Positions 11,723-23,485 of a DNA stretch of 64,000 nt are shown here, one piece after another (position 1 is the first letter of the stretch; each line of letters opens with the position of its first letter). Below the pieces are notes generated by a model, which had not been told where the DNA came from, searched no databases, and saw nothing but the letters and a program-made list of their open reading frames with translations. The position numbers and the translations under genes were made by a program. The DNA is from Ceratodon purpureus (taxonomy: Eukaryota > Streptophyta > Bryopsida > Pseudoditrichales > Ditrichaceae), in assembly GCA_014871385.1 (NCBI GenBank), contig CM026423.1, forward strand, positions 14,468,858 to 14,532,857. Reading direction: 5' to 3'.

Positions 11723-12393
11723 GTCAAAGGCTCCAAAAGGTCCAAATTTTATTTTTCTTGGATCCAAGAGATAAAGAAATTGACCCCATAGGAGTCTCAG
11801 AACATAGAAGTAAAGTAGATATAATGATACATCTCATTTATCAAAGGCTCTTTGGGGCCAAATTTTCTCATTTCAGGATATGGAAGTGAGAAAACTGAGC
11901 TTTAGAGATCTCTTAGGATCCAAGAGAAGGAGTAAATGTAAATTTAAATTTGAAACATACAACTTTCAGATCTCAATCACATTTTTAATGGTTGAAGTTA
12001 CTAAGATAACTTGTAAGTTACTAAGATAACTTGCAAGTTTGATATCTAACATAATAGCATGGAGGTATTTCAAATGTGCTAATGTTCCTACTTTGTTGCT
12101 TTGCAATCTTAATGTAGGCAATACACATGGATATTTTTTCCAATTTGTTTTTGAAAGTTATCATTGGAAAGCCCTCAACAAGAGCTTTTTAAAAACATTT
12201 AACAAGCTTTATTTTCTTAAAAACAAAAATCTCATTGTTTTCTATCCAAATCTTGATTAAAAAAAAATCAATCTGCCTAAGGAGATCCCTTTTGGATCTG
12301 AGAGGCCCTTTGGAGGACACTTTTTTTCAATGAAAAATCTGTTTTGAATGTATAAAAAGACCTTGAAATCCGAGAAGAGGTTTTGACATTTAA

Positions 12394-12441
12394 ATGAGAA
12401 CTTGGCTCAATGAGAACTTGGCTCAATGAGAACTTGGCTCT
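12394..12441 (+). repeat. 16-bp tandem repeat, three units
   Basis: ATGAGAACTTGGCTCA repeated three times in a row, the last unit with one change. Confidence 0.9.
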
Positions 12442-14744
12442 TGAATCCAAGAAGGGGTCAACATGTGTAGATTATTCAAATTATTGGAGATGAAAGTGAC
12501 CTTTAGATCCAAAAAAGCCCTTGGCTATTTAGGTTTTGAACTTTTTGTTTTGAAGAAGTAATCAAACTATTGTTTGTTTTTTGTTTCAGATTTGAGATTT
12601 GTTCCCTTCATTCATTTTAGAAGCTATAAAAAATTAACCATACAATTGTTTTTGAAGAGGCCCTCTGCATTGTAATTACATCACTTAAATAATTGGTTCT
12701 TTGAATCCAAAGATCACTTAAGTTATAAGAATCTGTATTTAAGATTGTTGATTCCTGAAGAATATGTGTTATGTTTTCTGTTTTTTGTACTAATGTTTAT
12801 TGGACTCCTTTGGATCCAAGATATAATAATTATTCTAGGCCATTCCATCATAAAAATATTTTGAAACCTCTAGCAATCATTTGCAAATTTTCTTGATGTA
12901 TTTTTTTTAGAAATAATGGTAGAAATTAAATTTGACATAGTGACATGTGTTTACAATTCTTGAATCTTATTTTGGACCTATTATTTCTTAAGTCACTTCA
13001 AATTTACCTCATACATCATATAGAATTCAATCCAACTATTACTTATTATTTCTTTAATTATTGATAAAATTTGTGTCACTGTAACCTATTCAATGTAAGT
13101 CCAAAATGTGTCTTAGAGAATTTCTACTATTGGCCACAATGAATGCTGAAATATAATCCTTTTAATGATGTTGACTTAAGTGGTACTTCATGAAAAAAGA
13201 TGGTTGGCAAGCTTGCAACTTGTTTTGAATTTCTAATAGGTCAACTTATCATGATTCTTCAAATAATAGATGGAGATTGATGCTTTCCAAAATGACTTGG
13301 TAAAAGAACAAATTTTTTAACCTTCAATTCTATAATTGTTTTGTCTTTGATTGTCTCTCAAATTGAAGATACCTTATGTTATATTCTTCATGCTATTTGT
13401 TTTCCATATTGACGTAGTATTTTAATTTCAAAATATACTTCAAGTTTCTTTTGTTGCATTGATTTATTGAACCTTGATGATTTGGTTTTAGCAATTGAAT
13501 GTGATAAAAATTAGCATTATGCATTTACATGCATGCACCTTAACCACTATGGATGGTCCTTGAAACTTTAGCCACATTGAACCTTTGTCTAACAATGAGA
13601 ATAATTTGATGTCATAGTATGATTTTGCCTCAAGAGACTTTGTAAGTTTGTAAATAGCAATTGCAATTCTGAAAAAGCAAAAAAAAGTCTACTACAAGGA
13701 TATTTTTCTCTTTAAGTATGAGCCCATTGATTGAATATTCTTTTAATATTCCCCAATAATACACACACTCCTTATTAGATCCAAAAAGAAAAAAAAATTA
13801 TAAAAAAATGAAACATTGTTTTAAATGCTTGTTGCTCGCTAGTCACAAGATTGCATTCCAGGTTGAATTTACATTAGGTTATATAAACAAAAGGATTTTT
13901 CAATTTTTTTTTAAATTCATGATGAAGTATATTATCATTACAACGTTTGAGATTCTAGAATTTACACTTGATTTGTTGGATTCTATGTAAACCTATGTTT
14001 GTATAAAATCTATGAAAAATCTATTAATTTAAATCTTACATTGACAAAGTGGATGAATTTTTCGTAGGCCTCAATTCATTAAAAGTTGAAATACAGCCTT
14101 GGAAATTCTATTTTTTTTAGCTTCTAGACTTCTATGAATCTTAAAATAGACTAATTTTAGAGAATCAATATGGATAGTTAAGACGCTCGGAATGTGATGC
14201 ATTTTCCTTTATTTATGACTTGTTTGAAAACTTCAAGCTTCTTATCATTATCATTGCTTTATCTACTATAATACTTCATTTTTGGATTGATATAAAAACT
14301 TTGGACCACGACTCACTTATGACTTCCTTATTTTCAATGCTACAATGTTACAATGCTTTCATTCAGGAATAAGTTACTACTTGTACGTTTAGATTGAAGT
14401 CCAAGATTCTTGATGTGAACCACTCCTTATTTACATTGAGTGGGGGTACAAGAATAAAAGAAAATTTGATGCATATACATATATGATGTATCCAAAAGCT
14501 TACCAATACATTGTTAATGACAGCCAAAGTAGACTACAAAATAGAGAACTCTGACTCTAGAAATTGGATGATCAATATCGTTTTCACCATCTAGAACTAA
14601 ATTAAAGCAATTTAAATTCTAAAACAATCCACATAAAACACATTTTAAATTGTTAAATAAAGCCATACACTGCAAAGTTTTATACCACAACATTCGATTT
14701 AGGAAGGAGGGATTAGCATCGCCCAACAAACTCTCAAAACCCAA

Positions 14745-15062
14745 CACTAAAGCTCAGAAACAACACTGCAGCCCAATATCCCACTCAACACACCCAAAGC
14801 CAACACTGCATCCATAATTTCAATAACCCATAACTTATAAGCCAATGCTGAACCCCAGATTCAAACTAATAAAACCCCAAAAATGAAAATCGCACCTTTA
14901 AACGGAAACTAAACCCCCAAAACCGACGTCAATCCTCCAAAACCGACGTCAATCCTCCAAAACCGACACTGCACCCCAAAAGAAACACCGAACCCCAAAA
15001 ACCAACACCGAACCCCCAAAACCAACACCAAACCCCCAAAACCAACACCAAACCCCCAAACC
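14745..15062 (+). repeat. Degenerate minisatellite, C/A-rich (CCAAAACCAACACYGCA)
   Basis: Head-to-tail units of roughly 16-18 bp of the form CCCCAAAACCAACAC(C/T)G(A/C)A, most regular at 14915-15060. The same unit makes up 30655-30990. On the other strand it reads as runs of GGGG and GG separated by TTT, so it could fold as G-quadruplex. Confidence 0.85.
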
Positions 15063-15139
15063 AATCTAGACGAGACTGAAGAGCAGGCTACTATGCACTG
15101 CAAATTGCCTGCCACTCAATTAATTAATTAATGGGGGGT

Positions 15140-15205
15140 GCAGGGGGCGCTGACGGGGCAAGAGGACCGCTGACGAGGCAAAGGGGCCGCTGACGGGGCA
15201 CTACT
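15140..15205 (+). repeat. Three GC-rich direct repeats
   Basis: GCTGACGGGGCAAGAGG, GCTGACGAGGCAAAGGG and GCTGACGGGGCAC follow each other about 20 bp apart, next to the enoyl-CoA hydratase remnant. Confidence 0.6.
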
Positions 15206-15411
15206 AGAAGCTGCATCGAGTTCGGGGTTCCGGAGTCCTGGGGTTTCGATGAGTTGTGAGATCCTCGTGTTTCGAAGGTATCTGCGAAATTTGCTGTTCG
15301 TTTGCCTGTGAATTCGCCATATCTGGAAGCCGATTGAATAGGAGTTCGGAGGTGATTGGAAGCAGTACATGATCAATAATTATTGATGAGGATGATGCGG
15401 CTCTGGTACAG

Positions 15412-16515
15412 GTATGCGTAATTGGGAGGATGCTGTGAACTGGCAATGATGTGCGACATCATTTTTGCTGGTGAGAGAGCACAATTTGGGCAACCGGAGC
15501 TCAACCTGGGTACCATTCCTGGCATTGGAGGAACACAGAGACTCATCCGTGAAGTTGGTAAGTCCCGAGCCATGGAGATGGTTCTTACCGGCAAACATTT
15601 TATGGGAGCTCAGGAAGCGGTACAGAGAGGACTTGCCTGCCGTGTGGTAATCACTCTATTGCCGCTCTAATTTGCTTTGATATTAGTCTCATTTGACCAC
15701 GAATGATTTTCCATCGTGAGTACATGTGCGAGGACTGGAATTTAGGCCATGGTTGTCTTTCTTGATGAATATGCATTTCGTCAAAATAAAATTGTTTGAA
15801 TATTTTATCCGTCTTCGTGATATAGGTTCGATGAGAATGGTGAGTAGTGACGTTCTGTATGATACAATTCAGGTACCAGGGGAGGATGAAGCATTGGTGG
15901 CTGAAGCAATCTCTTTTGCGAAGGAGATTTCAAAGCAGTCGAAGCCTGTTGTTGCTCTTGCCAAAGAATCTGTGAACACTGCCTACGAAACAGGGCTGAT
16001 GGAGGCGTGAGGAGGGAGCAGGTGCTGTTTTATGCCACATTTGGCATTAGGAGAAAAATCAGGTCACAAAAAGGCCGTGTAAGCGGCACGTGAGAGAAAA
16101 AAACGGGCGCTGCCCGTGTACTTTTTGACATAGCACTGGCTGTGCCACCGTGGTGCCAGCAACCGCCACGGGGGGCTCGAACCAATGACCTCCGAGCGAG
16201 GCGTGTGGAGGGCACATCTACAGTATCGGGCTGACACAACCTGCCCACTTGGGACCAAAGCCCGAGCCGAGGCATTCATGTCTCACCTAATATTCGGAGG
16301 ACCTTTGTTGTGAGTGCGCCACGCAGTTCTGAGCGGGCAGCAACTCTGGCATCCGCTGCCAGCGGCAGAGGTGCCCAAAGTAGGGAGTTCACCTAGAAAG
16401 GGCAGGCTTACACGGCCTTATTTTGAGCTCATTTTTCTCCTAATGGTTGGAGGATCAGAAGGAAGGGATGTCTGCCTTCGTCGAGAAATGTAGTCCCAAA
16501 TTCAAAGACAAGTGA
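15412..16515 (+). pseudogene. Enoyl-CoA hydratase (crotonase family), 3' remnant
   Basis: The pieces match the C-terminal half of mitochondrial enoyl-CoA hydratase, the beta-oxidation or amino-acid breakdown enzyme hydrating 2-enoyl-CoA. Exon 1 (15412-15646) carries GYA...[32 protein letters not shown] and [14 protein letters not shown]; its 3' end is a good donor (GTAATC). Exon 2 starts at 15873 after CAATTCAG with VPGEDEALVAEAI and SKPVVALAKESVNTAYETG. It is dead: an in-frame TAA sits in exon 1 (15419-15421), Cys replaces one Gly of the oxyanion loop GGG, a one-base shift follows MEA near 16007, and a 401-bp element (16045-16445) splits the last exon. The tail resumes at 16446 with LEDQKEGMSAFVEKC and ends with TGA at 16513-16515. 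No 5' exons are visible upstream. Confidence 0.88.
16045..16445. mobile_element. CATTAGG-ended MITE inside the crotonase remnant
   Basis: About 38-bp inverted ends: left CATTAGGAGAAAAATCAGGT..., right end the mirror of CATTAGGAGAAAAATGAGCT..., both continuing to AAGGCCGTGTAAG. Removing exactly these 401 bp rejoins the host reading frame (ATFG then LEDQKEG), so the borders are secure. A target duplication is not evident. The interior has a B-box-like GGTTCGAGCCC on the minus strand. Relatives: 43336-44039, 44612-44957 and the left end at 57209. Confidence 0.82.
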
Positions 16516-17930
16516 GCGCTTTCCCAGGGTTGAGCTGTATTTTAACACAAGTTCAGGGAAGGTAATGGAATAGTCGTACATTGCCAAGTCGCGTTTCCAT
16601 TGAAGTTTCGGAGACTCAGCGATTGACGATGTAAGGAGGAATTGAGTTGAGGTGGTTGCAATTGGTGCTGTGATAGGTAGGGCAATTGCAGGCAATGAGA
16701 GGTTCACGCTGCGAGTGCGAGCGGCAGCACAGAAGTAGAAGCGGTTGCTCTCTACAACCTGTCGACCCCTGAATTGCAAGCCACTTCTCGATAGCATCAA
16801 ATTCATTATACATGTTACCATTAAGTTTCAGCTCTTCTGTACACTCCCAACTTTCTTCACTGATTTGCATTTCACTTCTATCAATTGTGCAAGGTTTAGA
16901 AGTGATTAGGTCAAACGAGGATGGGGTTTAAGCTTTCTCAATTCAAGCCACTTCTCGATAGCATCAAATTCAGCGCGCATGTTACCATTAAGTTTCAGCT
17001 CTATTAATCAAACATGCCAGTTTATCAAACGATATACATAGTTGATTAATTTTACGTTAATTTATATGTGCCATGTGGCATCCCCAAAGGGGGTCCATGT
17101 GGCACCCCCAACAGGGATAATTAATTATTCAATCTGGCACTATACACCGTTAGTGCCTAATACATATAATACACTAATCACCCACAGGCTACGGAGGCTC
17201 TTGGAAAGAATGAACATATCTTGACGAGACTCACTGAAGGGCTCCTCACAAAAACCAAGCTCAGAGGTTTCTTAGGTTTCCAAGCTGCATTCTTTAATTT
17301 ACCACCAACATTGTGGTATCTGCTGTATTATTTCTTTCCTTGTCTCTGCTAAAAACATCTGATAATCAGAGGGTAGCTCTGCTGGTCTGCACTTAGATTC
17401 AGTTTGTGATAGTGTAGTCCAGTTACCTTCAAGCTCCGGATTCAAGCTCATTCCTCGAAAATTAGAATCGGAATGATAGGCCTGTTCTTCACCTCCCTCA
17501 ACCAGTGAGGTTGATTAGTCAAGTTTGGTTTTCACTTTACAAATATATCTATCTCCTCTCATCTTCACTGAATCAGTAAACCTTCTCACAAGTAGTACAA
17601 ATTGTCCTTGTCATTTTACTTCGAGATCGGTGGTGCATCCAAAAACCGTCCTTGAATTGAACCCTAGATTGGGCCACCTCATGCTTGAAAGTGGGTCTAG
17701 TACCCCAAGCAACAAGCTACTTCTTGTGCACTATCGACGAATGTACTGTAAAGGATAGCATTCGGTCTGTGGTGAGGTGTTTCTACCTCAGGGATCCAAG
17801 TACTAATCTGATTGAACACCACCTATTTACGAAATGTCAGCTGGACAAGCAAGGAGGTCTCGATGATCTCCATGAATGGGACCATGTGACTGGATTATCT
17901 GATCTGGGTAGATAAGAACTTACTTCCTGT
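16516..17930. other. Intergenic DNA with one 60-bp direct repeat
   Basis: No gene recognised. A roughly 57-59-bp sequence (CAAGCCACTTCTCGATAGCA to AAGTTTCAGCTCT) at 16780-16837 recurs at 16945-17003 with a few changes. A shorter doubled CCATGTGGCA-CCCC motif lies at about 17070-17110. Confidence 0.6.
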
Positions 17931-18818
17931 GATATTCAAACACCGTCATAGACTATCACAATCAGGGTATTATGGTGATGGTTTTCACCCAACCAAGTCA
18001 TTATTTTGCAACGTGCGCAGCCATGTCGTTCAAAACTTGCTCCGGCGCTACACATCTACGTTGCGAAAACTTGAACTGATCAACAAAACGGTCCACATCC
18101 ATAACCAAATTAAGCAACTGCTAGCATATGTGAGTGTGAATGTATCCCACTGGGCCTTCAAATTCGATGCTGAATCCGATGCACCAGCTACGTCAATACC
18201 CGAAGCGAATAAGTGCAGGCCCCATGTCTGGCTAGCTGATCACATTGAAAACCCACACGTAGACATGATTCGAGGCAAGCCGAACCAAAATTCTTATCAC
18301 ATGCATATTACTTGTACACCCCGACGGTGATTTATTTCACTGCTATCAAACGCCATACTTCGACCGTAGTAACCTAGATCACATTGACCAGCAGCAGTAT
18401 CGCCATGATCTGATTCATGACTCGGAGTACATACATGGGCTGCTGTACCAGCGGGTTATGAGAATATTAAAGCCGGCATCCAAACGAAGATGGGCGAAGA
18501 TCTCTGCTATATCTCATCCCCATCTCCATTGGCTCCACCTCCACTCGACGTACTACGCATTCAACTGTCTTGGACGCTATTCTCTCAAGTGTGCACCCAG
18601 CTGGACAACTCGCAGACCGCAAGCTCGCACGGCCTGTACTCCAAAAGTTGGCTCCAGCATAAAAGCTCCCATTTCTGTCCGCAGCTGCCGCACTTAACGG
18701 CCTCCCCATACTCGGCCGATTCATGCTGCATGTACGGCAGCCAAGGCTGCATGGCCTGAGGCGTTGACATAGGCTGGGAGACATAATCAAGGTGCACCCG
18801 GGACTCAGAAGCAGGGAG

Positions 18819-18825
18819 TATAAAT
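18819..18825 (+). promoter_or_regulatory. TATA box of Cys/Pro-rich gene copy 2
   Basis: TATAAAT, 99 bp before the ATG at 18924, identical context to copy 1. Confidence 0.7.
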
Positions 18826-18923
18826 GCCCAGACCCTCGGGCATTTGTAATCAGCTCTCGGACCACACAGCGGCTGGTGCAGTCCATCATCCAAGAATCAG
18901 TTCGAACATCAGTGGTATCACCG

Positions 18924-19940
18924 ATGGCGACATCTGCTGGGTACCGCGACGCGTTCGCGGCCCTGCTCCTGGTGGCACTCGTGGTTCTAGCCGCGGGGAC
19001 CCAGTCCGCCTCCGCAACGAGGTCATACGGCCGTCACGAGCCGAGGAGCATGAGGGCGAAGGTGAGGAACCACATGAAGAAGGAGACATGCGTGATGAAT
19101 GGCGTTGCTGTGCCGCCCGGGGCCACTCGCGAGGTGGAGGTCACCCGCGTGAAGCTGACCATCACCGTCAAGGTGGTCGTCAAGGGCAAGTCACGCCCGG
19201 TGTACACGATGCCAGTGTCCAGGGACTCGTGGGCCGCTGGGCGCGATTTCTTGTTGGAGATCAACGACTGCTCCGCGTGCAGAAACTGCGCTGGTTGCTC
19301 GGCGGGCCTGCTTTGCCTCCGGGTCACGATCAAGGGGAGGGAGAGGGCGAGGGTGTGCCCGATCCGGATCGGTGCGCCGGGTGGTGCCACTCCTCCTCCG
19401 CCACCTCCTCCAGTCGTGCTGCCGCCGGTTGTGCTACCTCCGGTTGTGCCACCAGTTGCTGCGCCGCCCGTCACATTGCCTCCCGTCACACTGCCCCCCG
19501 TTGCATTGCCTCCAGTGGCTGTGCCTCCAGTCGCCGTGCCCCCGGTGGCAGTTCCTCCAGTGGCTCTCCCGCCCGTTGTCGTGCCACCTCTGGGTCCGAT
19601 TCTAGCACCGATTGTCGACCCCCTTGTGCCGATTGTGGCTCCCATCACGGCGCCTCTCGGCCCCATTCTGGCGCCCATCGTGGACCCGCTTGTGCCCATT
19701 GTGGCGCCGATAACGGCACCGATTGCTCCCATTCTGGCTCCCGTGGTGAATCCGTTGGCGCCGATCGTGGCTCCGATCACTGCTCCGCTCGGGCCCATTC
19801 TGGCTCCCATCTTGGCTCCCGCTGTGACTCCCATTGTGGCTCCCATAGTTGCTCCTCTCGCTCCGATCCTTTCCCCCATTCTCACCCCGATCACCTCCCC
19901 CATTCTGCCGCCTCTTATAGGGATTCCTGGCCTGCCCTAG
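18924..19940 (+). CDS. Secreted Cys/Pro-rich repeat protein, copy 2
   Basis: 338 residues, same architecture as the gene at 485-1501: signal peptide, seven-Cys basic domain with the DCSACRNCAGC cluster, PPV repeats, then the long GPILAPIV/PIVAPITAP repeat tail ending LIGIPGLP. The reading frame is intact. Changes against copy 1 are a handful of single bases, at least one changing an amino acid (Pro in NPLAPIVAP). Promoter and 3' region are duplicated with it, so it is probably expressed like its sisters. It sits in the left palindrome arm, transcribed towards the loop. Confidence 0.8.
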   Translation: MATSAGYRDAFAALLLVALVVLAAGTQSASATRSYGRHEPRSMRAKVRNHMKKETCVMNGVAVPPGATREVEVTRVKLTITVKVVVKGKSRPVYTMPVSRDSWAAGRDFLLEINDCSACRNCAGCSAGLLCLRVTIKGRERARVCPIRIGAPGGATPPPPPPPVVLPPVVLPPVVPPVAAPPVTLPPVTLPPVALPPVAVPPVAVPPVAVPPVALPPVVVPPLGPILAPIVDPLVPIVAPITAPLGPILAPIVDPLVPIVAPITAPIAPILAPVVNPLAPIVAPITAPLGPILAPILAPAVTPIVAPIVAPLAPILSPILTPITSPILPPLIGIPGLP

Positions 19941-20861
19941 TTTCGATTCCGGGCTTGCGAGGTGAATTACCACGTGCGAGCAGCATGTTTGCGCAAGTTG
20001 GCGGTGGACGAGTTGCGAGGCAAGGATTGACGATGGCGTGGTGTAGGAATTAGATTCTGTGAGATAGGCGATGAAGATGTGTGTGATGAGGAGCCTGCGA
20101 GTTCGTGGATTGGCTTCGGAGCTTATCTTTCACGGATTCAGCTTTGCATGTGCCTGAGCACGGCACCGGAGGCAGGAGTACAGGACGGTATGGATGATGA
20201 TGTATGTGGGGAAGTTGTGGCCGAACGGGAATGCAATTGCGGAGGTGGCTGGTTATGTATATTTCCACGTGGGTTGAGATGTACTCGGGTGCACGCGGAA
20301 GGATGTGGAGAACTCTGATATATAGTTGCGCCATGTTGTAGGGCTAGTAGTGGTGATTGATAATTGTGCAAGGTACGAGCTTAGTGACGTCGTTGGAAGT
20401 AGAGATTGATTGGTTTGGTTAGACTGCAGTATGGCTGATACATACTTATCGGCTGTGTAATATTCCTCGTCGAATGATTTTTCTCAAAGGCTTCGTTCAA
20501 TAAAAATTATGAACTTGCACTGCATGGAAGCCGTTTTGTTTGAAGATGTCATTGGGAGTATTGTGTGCGTGACCCGCGTGGAGGGTGATGAGAATTGAGT
20601 GCTCACGCTGCTGTGCTGGAGGAGTTGCATTGTACTTGTGTCTAAGTAAGCACTTCACGTAACCGTTTTTTGTTGGAGCTCATGAATGACAGTGGATGAT
20701 CTTTGATCAGAGGCGTGAAAGGCTGTTACTAACCGAGAATATTGAGTACCAGAAATGCTGCTTGGCGCGGGTTTGTCATCAACTATATTTATGCTTGAGA
20801 CATCCGTATAATATCACAATGTGGGACACATCTGAATCAGTATCAATCAGTTGATTTTGAA

Positions 20862-22564
20862 CGAAGCTTGTGGTTGAATAATCCGGACAGTGGATGATCA
20901 TTTGCTTCAGCTTCCTCTCATTAATCCGGTTGTCTTCATGCCCTCACAGTTTCCCTGTGAATGTTATTACGTTACAGCACTTATTACAGTCAGTCTTGTT
21001 CAGTCATGTTTACCGACAGCCTATTCACCTGACTGGGGACAAAACTCTCTGATCTTTTGCTCGTGGAGAGAAATTGCTTGGCAGCTCTCTACCAAAATTG
21101 ACTAGAAGGGGCCCAATCTACGGTCACCAAGGAAAAGACAGTTTGATCATACAGTCGTCGCACCTTGCCATTAGTGGATGCAAGTCACGTGCAATTCTAA
21201 CCAAAATTTTCTTACCATGCCAATTGGTTAAGCTTTGGATTCAAGGAGCTGACAGTGCTTATGTAATATTCTGCTCCTTCCATCTACAATTTCTTTTTGC
21301 AATTAATTTTGCGGTTATTTTTAAAAATTTAGTTAAAGGGTTTTTTGCATCTGGATGCGGTATTTGTATTGGTATTGAACTTGAATATTTAAATTACCGA
21401 AAGCAAAAAATTGACTAGAAGAGAGAATCCAATGTATTTACTTGTTTCTTCGTTACAAGTGTTATCAAGTTTAAATAATTTCCATATTGAGTACCAGAAA
21501 TGCTACTTGAATAACACCGTAAGAAAATATGTCGAAGTATAGAGTGCTGGACAAATATTAACCGGGTATGTCTCCCGTCAATTTTCACAACAACGTATAT
21601 AATCGTCCCCTGTTATTTTAGTTCTCAGATGACTCCCAGCAGCTCATTCGTCCCGCTTTGTATGTGCATTTCGATGTTGTGCAGTAGCAATATATTAATT
21701 TCCGCCCAAGCGATACATTTGACAACGTGAATTCCATCGGAATTAGGAGCTGCAGCTCAATGTGGGTAATGGTGGGCGTGCTGGTGTTGTTGGGTGTGCT
21801 TCCCATGCTCGCCATAGCATCGGACGCTGACCCCCTCCAGAACTTTTTCGTCGCTTACCCATCCGACAAGCTGGACATCAACAGGCAGCCATGCAAGCAC
21901 CCGGCGAAGGTGACGTACAAGGACTTCTAGTCCGAAGGCCGGAGGCCCGGAACCTCTCACGAAGAGTGGAAGCGCCATGAATCTAAACATGTTGGACAAC
22001 GTAACCCACACACACAAATATAGAACTAAGGATATATGAACAGAGCATATTCCATTACTTGTGAGGGAAATCAGTGCCGCGTGAATATGTTTATGTGCTG
22101 AATCACTTTCTAGAGATAATGTATTTCTACATTGTATTGAACTGGATTAAAGGAACACTTCATGATTATAACACCAAAAACATCTAAAACAGTCTTTCAA
22201 ATCCGCTAAAAGAATCGGTTGAGAACAAAGACAGATCTACAAAGAACAAACAAGAAGTTCTGGGAGGTGGTACCAGTACTAACAATCTGGTTAAACAAGA
22301 CGGATTCACATTGCTGATCGAGGTATACATAAGTTAGCACAATATTCTTGGTAGACGGCTACCTAGCATTATCCCTCCCAGAGTAAAAGAGCAGAGTGAT
22401 CAGTTCATAGTCACTTAAATAAGCTGTTAATAATACTGACTATGAAAGTAACTGACTGTGAAAGAGATGTAACTGCAAAATGAAAACTGTGACGGCATGG
22501 TGACAGCCGCCGATTAAAGCCAGAGGGAGCTGAAACGAAACATAATATAGATCAAGAAAGATCT
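20862..22564. other. Loop (spacer) of the small palindrome
   Basis: 1.7 kb of single-copy DNA between the inverted arms. The first 630 bp match the diverged downstream flank of copy 1 (2341-3240), so the loop side of the left arm is ancestral flank. A germin-like fragment lies at 21760-21990. No gene seen at 22000-22564. Confidence 0.7.
21760..21990 (+). pseudogene. Germin-like protein (cupin) gene, 5' fragment
   Basis: Starts with a signal peptide (ATG at 21760; MWVMVGVLVLLGVLPMLAIA) followed by SDADPLQNFFVAYPSDK and CKHPAKVTYKDF. This matches the conserved N-terminus of germin-like proteins (DPLQDFCVAD... PCKDP.KVT..DF). Germin-like proteins are secreted manganese cupins. The usual first Cys (FCVAD) is Phe here, and TAG follows DF where the family has an aromatic residue. 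After about 20 more similar codons (SEGRRPG) the homology ends and no cupin barrel follows. It is a truncated remnant. Confidence 0.75.
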
Positions 22565-23485
22565 TTCAAAATCAACTGATTGATACTGATTCAGATGTGT
22601 CCCACATTGTGATATTATACGGATGTCTCAAGCATAAATATAGTTGATGACAAACCCGCGCCAAGCAGCATTTCTGGTACTCAATATTCTCGGTTAGTAA
22701 CAGCCTTTCACGCCTCTGATCAAAGATCATCCACTGTCATTCATGAGCTCCAACAAAAAACGGTTACGTGAAGTGCTTACTTAGACACAAGTACAATGCA
22801 ACTCCTCCAGCACAGCAGCGTGAGCACTCAATTCTCATCACCCTCCACGCGGGTCACGCACACAATACTCCCAATGACATCTTCAAACAAAACGGCTTCC
22901 ATGCAGTGCAAGTTCATAATTTTTATTGAACGAAGCCTTTGAGAAAAATCATTCGACGAGGAATATTACACAGCCGATAAGTATGTATCAGCCATACTGC
23001 AGTCTAACCAAACCAATCAATCTCTACTTCCAACGACGTCACTAAGCTCGTACCTTGCACAATTATCAATCACCACTACTAGCCCTACAACATGGCGCAA
23101 CTATATATCAGAGTTCTCCACATCCTTCCGCGTGCACCCGAGTACATCTCAACCCACGTGGAAATATACATAACCAGCCACCTCCGCAATTGCATTCCCG
23201 TTCGGCCACAACTTCCCCACATACATCATCATCCATACCGTCCTGTACTCCTGCCTCCGGTGCCGTGCTCAGGCACATGCAAAGCTGAATCCGTGAAAGA
23301 TAAGCTCCGAAGCCAATCCACGAACTCGCAGGCTCCTCATCACACACATCTTCATCGCCTATCTCACAGAATCTAATTCCTACACCACGCCATCGTCAAT
23401 CCTTGCCTCGCAACTCGTCCACCGCCAACTTGCGCAAACATGCTGCTCGCACGTGGTAATTCACCTCGCAAGCCCGGAATCGAAA

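Larger units (their letters stand above)
10986..14740. other. AT-rich, gene-free stretch with scattered GGATCCAAGAG-like words
   Basis: No gene recognised over 3.7 kb. The palindromic core TTGGATCCAA, or near versions followed by GAG, appears repeatedly (about 11389, 11757, 11916, 12811; weaker at 12290, 12430, 12497, 12700). Short tandem repeats are listed separately. Confidence 0.5.
17940..20861 (+). repeat. Left arm of the 2.7-kb palindrome (Cys/Pro-rich gene copy 2)
   Basis: Bases 18171-20861 are the near-identical inverted partner of 22565-25255 (paired coordinates sum to 43426 throughout, so no net indels). Outside 18171 the pairing continues to about 17940 but is much more diverged. 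The central part 18440-20779 is also nearly identical to 1-2340. Confidence 0.92.

Noticed and set aside
16045-16279. A tRNA-derived SINE on the minus strand (B-box-like GGTTCGAGCCC)
   Set aside because: The sequence lies inside a unit with clear 38-bp inverted ends and has no A tail or long target duplication, so a DNA-type element explains it better.
17929-18330. 133-codon open frame upstream of Cys/Pro-rich copy 2
   Set aside because: No recognisable domain; the homologous region beyond the right arm does not keep the frame.
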